A stretch of 23,446 nt of DNA from a virus. The stretch is taken from positions 1 to 23,446 of the IMG/VR virus record IMGVR_UViG_3300033146_000883, one strand, 5' to 3'. Shown piece after piece: positions 16,611-22,804 of this stretch. The first letter of the stretch is position 1. The number at the start of each line of letters is the position of its first letter. Made by a program: the position numbers and the translations under genes. The notes beneath the pieces were generated by a model. The model saw nothing but the letters and a program-made list of their open reading frames with translations, was not told the DNA's origin and searched no databases.

Positions 16611-19600
16611 ATGAATTTGCTCGATAGCATACAAGCTGACGGAATTGCCGCATTTAAGGCCGACCGTATAGCAGCAGTAAAAGCGCAAGCTGCTAGATAT
16701 AAATTACTAGCAAAGCCTGAAGACATCGACAAAATAGCAGCTAGCTATACTCAAACACTTAGCCCAAGTAATAGACTCCCTAGGTATAATAAGTATGCTA
16801 GGAAATCTGCAGCTGTGGACGCTAATATTCCTGACAATCACCCAATGAAAGGATTTGCCCAAAACCTTTCAACAGCTTTACGGACTGCATTGCAGTCCCC
16901 GGAAACTGTCAATATGTCCCCTTACGAAGTGGTAAACCAGCTAGGGAGTACTATGTATGCTGGTATCAAGGATAAAAAAGGGAATACAATAGCAACTAGC
17001 TCTAACAAGTATTACCGAGAAAGTAATACTTGGGGGATGTCTACACTTAAAAAACCCTTTGGCTACGACAAATGGCACGAAGAAGCAGTGCGCCGAGAAG
17101 ACGCTGAGAATGATAAAGAATCTTGGATAGCTTCTCCAGGAAAGATACTTGCCTTTGGAGCTATTGGGGCAACAGTAGCTGCTAGCATAGCGGCCCTCCC
17201 TTTTACCGGCGGCGGTTCAGTTATGCTAACATTACCTGCATTGGCTGAAGTGTTCGGCGCTTCTGCACTGGCAACAATCCCAGGGCATATGGTAGAGAAA
17301 GCAATTCATAAGACTGAAGGGTATAGAGCTAATGCGGCGTCTGACAGCTGGGTAGATAATCTTCAAGCCGGGGCAGTTGCTACTGTCGGATACGGAGCAT
17401 TTGATGCTGCAGGAATGTCCCTTTCAAAGAAGTTTGTCAGACCGGCAGTTAAATCTTGGAAAATTGCCAGGGATTTAGGTAAAGTAGATATTGCTAAAAT
17501 ACTACAAGGAATAGAAATCAGTAAAGGTAACACCCAAACAGTATTAAGTATTACTAAAGATGCCATTGATAAAGTACACCCTGAAGATATAGCAGGACTT
17601 GGCACCAGCACACGCAAAGCATTAAGCAGTGCTGATAAATACTTTGGGAATATAATTAATCGTAAAAGAGAATTAGCTAATGTATTCTTAGAGGATATGG
17701 AAGGTGGAGTTGTTGGGGAATTTGACGCAATAGCACAAGCCGCTAAGCTTACAACAGGAGCTGAAGTAGATAAGCAAGCTGCTATGGCAAGCCAAAAAGC
17801 TTTGGCGAAGAGAGTAGAGTCTGGGGAATTTGCTGCTATAGGTAATTCATCTGCTGCTCAAGCTGCATACTCAGCGATAGGGGAAGCAGCTGGGGGAGAA
17901 GTTACTGAGGCTACATTAAGGAAAGCTGCGTATAAAGGAGCTACGGCATTTCTAGACTTAGAAAGTGACCTACTGCAAAGTCGCGCCCTTCTTGACCCAC
18001 AAGGCCCAGTCGTTGGGTCGCTTAATGCACTCCGTGACCAGAAAGTGTCAAAGGCATTTTATAAACCTAAGAAGTTATCTACCATTTTAGACCTCCCCGG
18101 CAAAGCTACTAGGGCATTAAAGAGTGTGGACGTAGGTAAGCTTAATGAGATAGCCCACACTGCTGGGAGTGATTTACGTTTCCAGGATATGGCGGCAGAT
18201 ACAGCACTGGACTTAGAAAATAAAGTAGCTAAGTATATCCAGCGTAAGGGTATAGTATCCCCTGAGAAAAGTAAAACACTTAAACCAGCCCTTAAAGCTA
18301 TTAGGAAATGGGGAGTACCTGCAAGTGCTGTACTTTTATTTATGGGGGATACTGACGACGCTGATGCCAGTATCTGGGGGAATGTTGGAGAACTGGCTGT
18401 TAATTCAATCACTAAGCATTTAGCAGAAACTGGTGTAATCCCTCAAGCTATTAAAGAAGGTGAAGTTGTATTTGCTGAAAAGTATGTTCAAAAAGCTGTA
18501 TCAACAGTGGGTAAAGTAGCTAAGGATGGAACGCCTAAGCTATCGGCAGCTCAAGAGTTTTCTTCTCTCTTCAGGGAAATGGTTACAGGGTCAAAGGGTA
18601 AAATTAGGGAAGCTTTATTTAAGGGAATGTCACCGCACCAACTTACTGAATTAACAGTAGGTAATAAAGCAGGTAAAATGATAAGCCCTGCGGTGCAAAA
18701 ATTAAGTTACTATATGGCGGAGTTAAATAATATTACAGCAGGAAGGCAAATATTCAAAAATATTACAGATAGAGTAGGGCATACATCTGAATACACTATG
18801 CTCTCTAAAGAGTTTGGGGTACTGAATGAAGCCGCAGCTGTTGAAATGAAACATAACTTTCACCGAGCAGAGATATTCAAGATAGAAAAAGAGCTTGCTA
18901 AGATAACAGAACGTGCTGGTAAAATGAAAGGCGGAGCAGATGATGCAATGCTTTTGGACATTAAAAACTGGAAAAGTCAGCTAAAAGAAGCGGTAGCTAA
19001 TAAGGACGCTACAGAGGCTGGGGCTAAGGAATATATAAAATCTTGGGACATACTAGCACAAAACAAAGCTCAAACAAGCCAGTCAGTTAGAGTATCCCTT
19101 GCACTTGATTCCATCGACAGTCAAGGTAATTACGGGAAATACCCCTGGCTTGAGGGAATGCTTACTGAGGATGATAAAATACTCACAGGATTAACCAGGA
19201 ATTTTCTAGACAGTTATAAAACAAGAATGGAGAAGTTAGGATTGCCTGTGATTAAAGAAGCGTATTTTCCTCACAGACCTAATAAGTTAATCTCTGAAAT
19301 GTTGCAAGACCTAGACCCAGGCAGGTACGATGCACAGGCCTTCAATAGGTTTTATAGTAGAACATCGCCAAACAGTAGGCCAGCTGTCCCAGACCTTGTT
19401 GACACAATGAACTGGTACATAGCAGATACCGAAAAGCGTCTGGCAAATCACCAGTTTTGGAATGTTGAAGGGTGGAAAGATGTTATGCACAGTAAAATGG
19501 TGCAAGCTCACCCAGGTGTTGCTGATGCTTTCGATGACTTGTATATGGGGAGTAACCCGATTGAATGGACTGCACTTAATAAGACTGCGGCAATTTACTC

Positions 19601-20771
19601 TAACTGTGAAGTGTACAAGCGGCTCTTCCTTAGTACTGGTGCAGGGCTTAAGCACTTAACAAAAGCCGTAGGTACTATAGCTCAGATGCCTTATGAGCAT
19701 ATAATTCCAACAGTAGTTGGAGCTGGTAGGATAACTTATCATAATGTAGCTGACCAAGTTCACTTGACAGACAAGTTAATTAAGATGGGCTTTATGAAAA
19801 AAGAAGCTCACGAGACTATCACTAAAATGTCTAAAGCCTTAATGGGGACAAATGTCAGTAGGCAAATGGTAGTTGACTCCACTATGGAAATACCTCACGC
19901 GACTTTCCAGAAGTTTCAAAAAGTAGCTAACAAAGTGCAAGATGTTGGGTCATTCTTCTTAAACACAGCAGAGATATTTGACAGAGCAATGTCTATTGAA
20001 GCAGCTTCAAGGATGCGAGCTAAAAGAGGAATGACTGCTGCTCAAGCACTCTACGGTATTCACCACCAGATTCTTACCAACAATTTTATATCAAGGGAGT
20101 TTAATGTGCCATTCCTTAAGCACCCAATGGCTAGAGCACTGGCGATGTTCCAAGCTACCCCTTACAAGATAGCTGAAAGGAGAGCAGTAGCAGCTGTTAG
20201 GTCTAAGCGTACAATAGTAGAGATAGCCAAAGGAGTTAAGATAAGTATTAAAGAAGATGGTGGAAAGCAATTACTGAAAGACTTAAGAGCAGTCGGAAAA
20301 TATATTAAGACAGCTGAAAAGCAGTACCAAGCTAATATGTTTGTTGATGCACTTAGTAATGAAACTGATTTCTTTGGAACACCAGTGCTATACAACAGTA
20401 TGAAAGAAATGACTGTAGCTGCTGCGGCAACTTACGGAGCTGCGGTAGGAGTAAACAGTGCCCTTGAACACCACTTCTTTCACCTGCCATTCCTTGACCA
20501 ACGGGATTACAGATTAACCCTTGGAATTAACCCTATAGTTCAAGCAGCTATGACAACGTGGCACTACAGAAGGGATAATGATGATAGCTTCTTAATAACA
20601 GATATGTACCAGAATTGGTTAGGGACAGGTGGAGCACTTATTCCTATGTCAGTAGTGAGAGGTATGAACATAATGGAAGGGCATAGCCCAGACATCTATG
20701 GCGATGATGAATTAAGATTGCTGCGCTACTTCCTCAGTGTTCCGGCATACGATACTTACCACGGAAAATAA
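16611..20771 (+). CDS. Large internal virion/DNA ejection-type protein
   Basis: This 1386-residue protein is the largest and last of the late genes. It begins with Ala/Lys-rich helices. A hydrophobic stretch at about 181-221 (from ILAFGAIGATVAASIAALPF onwards) could form one or two membrane helices, and short hydrophobic parts recur near 575-585 and 1265-1290. Most of the rest is predicted helical with many charged residues. I see no lysozyme or polymerase motif, so it is not an N4-type virion RNA polymerase. A very long, partly membrane-active protein after a small basic gene at the end of the module fits ejection proteins such as T7 gp16-class components, which build a channel across the cell envelope. 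AAGGG lies 8 bases before ATG. Confidence 0.6.
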   Translation: MNLLDSIQADGIAAFKADRIAAVKAQAARYKLLAKPEDIDKIAASYTQTLSPSNRLPRYNKYARKSAAVDANIPDNHPMKGFAQNLSTALRTALQSPETVNMSPYEVVNQLGSTMYAGIKDKKGNTIATSSNKYYRESNTWGMSTLKKPFGYDKWHEEAVRREDAENDKESWIASPGKILAFGAIGATVAASIAALPFTGGGSVMLTLPALAEVFGASALATIPGHMVEKAIHKTEGYRANAASDSWVDNLQAGAVATVGYGAFDAAGMSLSKKFVRPAVKSWKIARDLGKVDIAKILQGIEISKGNTQTVLSITKDAIDKVHPEDIAGLGTSTRKALSSADKYFGNIINRKRELANVFLEDMEGGVVGEFDAIAQAAKLTTGAEVDKQAAMASQKALAKRVESGEFAAIGNSSAAQAAYSAIGEAAGGEVTEATLRKAAYKGATAFLDLESDLLQSRALLDPQGPVVGSLNALRDQKVSKAFYKPKKLSTILDLPGKATRALKSVDVGKLNEIAHTAGSDLRFQDMAADTALDLENKVAKYIQRKGIVSPEKSKTLKPALKAIRKWGVPASAVLLFMGDTDDADASIWGNVGELAVNSITKHLAETGVIPQAIKEGEVVFAEKYVQKAVSTVGKVAKDGTPKLSAAQEFSSLFREMVTGSKGKIREALFKGMSPHQLTELTVGNKAGKMISPAVQKLSYYMAELNNITAGRQIFKNITDRVGHTSEYTMLSKEFGVLNEAAAVEMKHNFHRAEIFKIEKELAKITERAGKMKGGADDAMLLDIKNWKSQLKEAVANKDATEAGAKEYIKSWDILAQNKAQTSQSVRVSLALDSIDSQGNYGKYPWLEGMLTEDDKILTGLTRNFLDSYKTRMEKLGLPVIKEAYFPHRPNKLISEMLQDLDPGRYDAQAFNRFYSRTSPNSRPAVPDLVDTMNWYIADTEKRLANHQFWNVEGWKDVMHSKMVQAHPGVADAFDDLYMGSNPIEWTALNKTAAIYSNCEVYKRLFLSTGAGLKHLTKAVGTIAQMPYEHIIPTVVGAGRITYHNVADQVHLTDKLIKMGFMKKEAHETITKMSKALMGTNVSRQMVVDSTMEIPHATFQKFQKVANKVQDVGSFFLNTAEIFDRAMSIEAASRMRAKRGMTAAQALYGIHHQILTNNFISREFNVPFLKHPMARALAMFQATPYKIAERRAVAAVRSKRTIVEIAKGVKISIKEDGGKQLLKDLRAVGKYIKTAEKQYQANMFVDALSNETDFFGTPVLYNSMKEMTVAAAATYGAAVGVNSALEHHFFHLPFLDQRDYRLTLGINPIVQAAMTTWHYRRDNDDSFLITDMYQNWLGTGGALIPMSVVRGMNIMEGHSPDIYGDDELRLLRYFLSVPAYDTYHGK

Positions 20772-20804
20772 AGAGTCCCCGTTCAATTATTGTACGAGCA
20801 CTCC
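20772..20804 (+). repeat. 33-bp dyad element, copy 3
   Basis: It follows the TAA of the last late gene without a gap. It shares AGAGTCCCCGTTCAATTATT with the minus strand of copy 2 and keeps the inverted GT..CAAT/ATTG..AC core. Since no rightward gene follows, a promoter role for rightward genes is unlikely at this copy. Confidence 0.75.
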
Positions 20805-20812
20805 AAAGAAAA

Positions 20813-20833
20813 GGGGCCCAGATTATGGGCCCC
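20813..20833. terminator. Bidirectional intrinsic terminator between convergent modules
   Basis: GGGGCCCA and TGGGCCCC form a perfect 8-bp GC-rich stem around a GATTA loop. On the minus strand the stem is followed by TTTTCTTT, a good T-tract for ending the leftward genes. On the plus strand TATTTACTTT follows, a weaker tract for the late genes. Its place between the two converging gene sets supports use in both directions. Confidence 0.85.
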
Positions 20834-20860
20834 TATTTACTTTAACAAATCATTAAATAG

Positions 20861-21085
20861 TTAGCAATTCATATCATCGTATCCTTCAAAGTAATTCAAT
20901 GGAAGCCAACCTTTAATTTCACTTGTTGAGACTTCAAACCTATCATCACAACAAACCCATACATTATTCCCTATAGGGCCATAACAAAACCACCCATCAC
21001 ACACTGACCCGTCTTCTAGGAAGAGCAAGATTATAGAATTGTCAAGTGGAGCATCTTTAATTGGATTTAATTTTATTTGCTGCAT
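20861..21085 (-). CDS. Small accessory protein, DUF551-like
   Basis: This 74-residue protein runs from MQQIKLNPIKDAPLDNS to YDDMNC. The pattern 'I-x-D-A-P-x-D', then strands with an acidic turn, then G-W-x-P-L near the end resembles DUF551 proteins, small and common in phages and of unknown function. A longer frame begins at 21154, but AAGGAG lies 9 bases before this internal ATG and the longer start would cross the att-like half site, so I prefer 21085. The stop TAA lies in GTTAGC, similar to the way neighbouring genes end in their att-like boxes. It is the last leftward gene before the terminator. Confidence 0.6.
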   Translation of the reverse strand: MQQIKLNPIKDAPLDNSIILLFLEDGSVCDGWFCYGPIGNNVWVCCDDRFEVSTSEIKGWLPLNYFEGYDDMNC

Positions 21086-21098
21086 TTCATTCTTCTCC

Positions 21099-21131
21099 TT
21101 AAGTTGGGTGCCAGTTATTGTAGGCGTTATG
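21099..21131 (+). other. attC-like half site A (right half only)
   Basis: An L'-like box GTGCCAGTT (21108-21116) and an R'-like box GTTATG (21126-21131, inside GGCGTTATGCC) lie at the same spacing as in site C. Bases 21099-21118 are identical to 22087-22106 over 20 bases. No convincing left half lies to the left, where the DUF551-like gene is found. The stop codon of the next gene on the right sits inside GTTATG. Confidence 0.6.
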
Positions 21132-21423
21132 CCTCTTCTGGGTTCAGTGCCCAATTATAGTTAAAGTCGCTCACATCTTCGAGGTAGTCATTAATACTCT
21201 CAAAACGAATCATCCTATGCAATACATCACAGTTCTTGTACTCAACGTATTTATTCGCAGAATTCAAAAGAACGTCACTAAATGCTTTGGTAGTATAATC
21301 CCAAGATGGGTTGCTATGAACAACCCAGCGATTAGCATCACTATTTTTCAATAGCCATACCCTGAAATACGGCATAACAAATCGCTCAACTGGACGGCTT
21401 ATGCCGCCTGGCTTTTGCCACAT
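21127..21423 (-). CDS. Accessory protein of unknown function (cassette gene)
   Basis: This 98-residue protein is not recognised. It is rich in Asn, Asp, Tyr and Trp, with a basic N-terminus (MWQKPGGISRPVERF) and an acidic C-terminus (NPEEA). GGAG lies 5 bases before ATG 21423, which decides this start over the in-frame ATG at 21453. The first 15 codons lie within the left half of att-like site B, and another in-frame ATG (21375) lies in its CATAAC box. If that later ATG is used, the protein would be 82 residues and the gene would start exactly at the box. Its TAA stop is inside the GTTATG of half site A. Confidence 0.55.
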   Translation of the reverse strand: MWQKPGGISRPVERFVMPYFRVWLLKNSDANRWVVHSNPSWDYTTKAFSDVLLNSANKYVEYKNCDVLHRMIRFESINDYLEDVSDFNYNWALNPEEA

Positions 21424-21470
21424 TGTAACTCCTTTCTGCGGCATAAGCCGCAAGTTAGCTTTGTCGTTAT
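21373..21470 (+). other. attC-like recombination site B
   Basis: R'' CATAAC (21373-21378) pairs with R' GTTAT (21466-21470). L'' AACTGGACGGC (21388-21398) pairs with L' GCCGCAAGTT (21447-21456), with one extra base in the left arm. The left end (GGCATAACAAATCGCTCAAC) resembles the left end of many integron attC sites. The loop between the L boxes holds two further short hairpins (CGGC-TTAT-GCCG and TGCGGC-ATAA-GCCGCA) and the ribosome site of the 21127-21423 gene. Confidence 0.7.
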
Positions 21471-21628
21471 TTTCTATTTCTCCTACGAGACTTTTGCACT
21501 AACTTTCGTAATCTCTTTTTTCTACAATCGGCTTTCTTGAAACAGTAGTTAAAAGTTTCTTTGCCCCTTGCTCGCACTATATCGTTTATATCGTGAAATG
21601 CTGAAAAATATAGGCTTAAATTATCCAA
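21467..21628 (-). CDS. Small basic protein, 53 residues, TTG start
   Basis: The frame starts at TTG with GGAGG five bases upstream and ends at TAA inside the R' box of site B. The product begins DNLSLYFSAFHDINDIVRAR and ends in a very basic tail (KKADCRKKRLRKLVQKSRRR). It has two cysteines and might bind nucleic acid, but no family is recognised. The strong ribosome site, the basic tail, and its fit between two att-like sites all argue for a real gene. The lack of ATG explains why it could be missed. Confidence 0.6.
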   Translation of the reverse strand: MDNLSLYFSAFHDINDIVRARGKETFNYCFKKADCRKKRLRKLVQKSRRRNRK

Positions 21629-21642
21629 AACAACCTCCGTAA

Positions 21643-21727
21643 AATAATAATCTCATACAGCCCGACCAGAATAAGCGGCAAAAATCACAGTGAACTTCGA
21701 CGCTGGCGGCTGATGATAGGCGTTATG
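21643..21727 (+). other. attC-like recombination site B'
   Basis: L'' CAGCCCGACCAG (21658-21669) pairs with L' CTGGCGGCTG (21703-21712) through CAGCC/GGCTG and CCAG/CTGG, with two extra bases on the left arm. R' GTTATG (21722-21727) is inside GGCGTTATGCC, the same box as in half site A. The R'' side reads AATAAT followed by AATC, so one C of the usual TAAC core is changed to T. Its left arm would then be mutated. Confidence 0.6.
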
Positions 21728-21733
21728 CCTCTA

Positions 21734-21973
21734 CTAACTCGTAAGTTTTTCAAAAATATCTGGTTTATAAGGAGGGTCAGAACGTTTTTCAAAAATATCT
21801 GGTTTATAAGGAGGGTCAGAACAAGAACATCTAGTTGTTCTTAATGTTTTCTCCTTTTCCCAGATATACCTAGTCTGTGCGTTGCAGATAGCTCCACATT
21901 TACACTCCCAGTCGCTATGCCCTTCCATTACATAACTTCCACAAAAAAAACACTCTAATACTTGATGTCCCAT
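21734..21973 (-). CDS. Small zinc-ribbon protein with duplicated C-terminus (cassette gene)
   Basis: This 79-residue protein begins MGHQVLECFFCGSYVMEGH, followed by WECKCGAIC. The four to five cysteines (C-x-x-C and C-x-C-x-x-x-C) fit a zinc ribbon, so it may bind nucleic acid or protein. AAGGAG lies 6 bases before ATG 21973; ATGs further upstream lack such a site. The C-terminus carries the 13-residue unit SDPPYKPDIFEK(R/L) twice, from a 39-bp perfect tandem repeat at 21745-21822. The TAG stop follows R' of site B' by six bases. It lies between sites B' and C. Confidence 0.65.
   Translation of the reverse strand: MGHQVLECFFCGSYVMEGHSDWECKCGAICNAQTRYIWEKEKTLRTTRCSCSDPPYKPDIFEKRSDPPYKPDIFEKLTS
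21745..21822. repeat. Perfect 39-bp tandem duplication within the zinc-ribbon gene
   Basis: Bases 21745-21783 and 21784-21822 are identical. Thirty-nine bases equal 13 codons, so the frame is kept and a peptide unit is doubled. Perfect identity suggests a recent duplication, probably by slippage. Confidence 0.95.
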
Positions 21974-22073
21974 AATATTCTCCTTGATAGCACATAACAA
22001 TCAAATAAACTGGACACTTGGACACTTTACCGCCGCCAGCTTCTTTAGTTTCAACTTCTTCATTTGCTTTCAT
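21915..22073 (-). CDS. Possible 52-residue protein inside att-like site C
   Basis: An ATG with GAGG eight bases upstream opens a 52-codon frame in the loop of site C. It starts MKANEEVETKEAGGGKVSKC and ends about 60 bases inside the zinc-ribbon gene in another frame. The first part is acidic and polar, the second hydrophobic (PVYLIVMCYQG), and the last 19 residues overlap the next gene. No family is recognised. The ribosome site supports translation, perhaps as a leader that couples expression of the zinc-ribbon gene, but a chance frame cannot be ruled out. Confidence 0.3.
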   Translation of the reverse strand: MKANEEVETKEAGGGKVSKCPVYLIVMCYQGEYYGTSSIRVFFLWKLCNGRA

Positions 22074-22118
22074 TTATATTTCCTCTTTAAGTTGGGTGCC
22101 AGTTATCAAGGCGTTATG
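21993..22118 (+). other. attC-like recombination site C
   Basis: R'' CATAAC (21993-21998) pairs perfectly with R' GTTATG (22113-22118). L'' AACTGGACAC (22008-22017) pairs with L' GTGCCAGTT (22096-22104) with one extra A in the left arm, as in integron attC sites. The 126-bp length is inside the known attC range. The loop between the L boxes holds the start of a short leftward frame. Confidence 0.75.
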
Positions 22119-22153
22119 GTGTCAGAACGTGGCGAGTCCTGACACCAAAGTAA

Positions 22154-22414
22154 TTAAATTGCAGTATAGCCTGACTCAAAAGCTGGTGCTGGTGAATACG
22201 AGGTGTACCCATCTTCATACACAACGTAATAACCCCCTACTTCCGGCGCAAAACGATCTTTCCATTCGTCGGTTAGAAATTGGCTACCTCCAATTTCTCC
22301 AAAAACCATCGTGTGGGAACCAGTCCCGTCACTTTCGTGGCTCTTGATTTCAGTAATTTTAGCGGCCCTTACTTTTTTGTGACATTGGTACTGTGGTAAC
22401 TGCATATGTTCCAT
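22154..22414 (-). CDS. Conserved small phage protein of unknown function (cassette gene)
   Basis: This 86-residue protein (MEHMQLPQYQCHKKVRAAKI...) has a typical two-part pattern: Y-Q-C-H-K-x-V-R-A-A-K-I near the start and V-G-G-Y-Y-V-V-Y-E-D-G-Y-T-S-Y-S-P-A near the end. I know this pattern from many phage and prophage proteins without a known role. AAGGAG lies seven bases before ATG 22414, so I reject the longer start at 22435, which would begin in the box of site D. It lies between sites C and D as a single cassette. The stop TAA is not in an att box, unlike some neighbours. Confidence 0.65.
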   Translation of the reverse strand: MEHMQLPQYQCHKKVRAAKITEIKSHESDGTGSHTMVFGEIGGSQFLTDEWKDRFAPEVGGYYVVYEDGYTSYSPAPAFESGYTAI

Positions 22415-22440
22415 AATCTTTCTCCTTCGGTGCAATGCAC

Positions 22441-22521
22441 CATAACAATCAGGTAGAGCCGACGCGAAACTACCGGTTTAATTTGAGCCCTGCGGTCGCG
22501 TGGCTCACCGTTGGCGCTATG
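22441..22521 (+). other. attC-like recombination site D
   Basis: R'' CATAAC (22441-22446) lies opposite R' GCTATG (22516-22521), with pairing extended outwards by GCAC/GTGC and one mismatch at T-to-C in the R' core. L'' GAGCCGACGCG (22456-22466) pairs with L' CGCGTGGCTC (22497-22506) with one extra G on the left arm. The start TAACAATCAGGTAGAGCCGAC is close to what I recall of aadA-type attC sites (TAACAATTCGTTCAAGCCGA). The TAG stop of the gene to the right falls inside GCTATG. Confidence 0.75.
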
Positions 22522-22765
22522 GTGCAATACTGGCATTTGGGACATTATGGGTAAACTCTTCGTAGCTAGAGCACCCCGCAAACTTCTCTTTGGTACAGGC
22601 TTCGGGGCTATTCCTCCTACCTCTTAACTTGCAGAATTGAACCATTGCAGGTTCATTAAAGGAAACATCTCTTAACCAAAATACTTTACCGCTACCCAGT
22701 ACTTGCTTCTTTGCTGCTGGGTATTTATCGTCAAAATCTAAATATTTACACGCTGTAAATTCCAT
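22517..22765 (-). CDS. Small cysteine-containing protein, putative metal binding
   Basis: This 82-residue protein (MEFTACKYLDFDDKYPAAKK...) has cysteines at about 6, 45, 57 and 65, in the pattern C-K-Y-L ... F-C-K-L-R-G-R-R-N-S-P-E-A-C ... G-C-S-S-Y-E-E. Four spaced cysteines suggest a metal site, but no named family is recognised. AGGGAG lies seven bases before ATG. The gene is between the DUF3987-like gene, 39 bases upstream, and site D, where its TAG stop lies in the mutated R' box. The region between it and the upstream gene holds no att-like site, so it may belong to the phage backbone and not to the cassette set. Confidence 0.6.
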   Translation of the reverse strand: MEFTACKYLDFDDKYPAAKKQVLGSGKVFWLRDVSFNEPAMVQFCKLRGRRNSPEACTKEKFAGCSSYEEFTHNVPNASIAP

Positions 22766-22804
22766 AAGCTATCTCCCTACGTAACTGCACTGTAGCAATT
22801 CACC

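Noticed and set aside
16611-20771. N4-type virion RNA polymerase
   Set aside because: The protein is far shorter than the roughly 3500 residues of N4 and shows no polymerase motifs.
20841-20865. TTTAACAAATC and GTTAGC next to the terminator as another att-like site
   Set aside because: The boxes are only about 20 bases apart with no inner pair, so there is no attC fold.
20979-21005. CCATAACAAAACC as a left arm (R'') for half site A
   Set aside because: It is inside the DUF551-like coding sequence, its spacer is longer than in the other sites, and the inner arm pairs only partly (ACTG..ACCC).
22018-22347. Plus-strand 109-residue frame across site C and the 22154 gene
   Set aside because: It runs antisense to a well-supported gene and has no clear ribosome site; its composition is that of a shadow frame.
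22369-22581. Minus-strand 70-residue frame across site D
   Set aside because: It overlaps two better-supported genes and reads through the palindrome; no good start site is seen.
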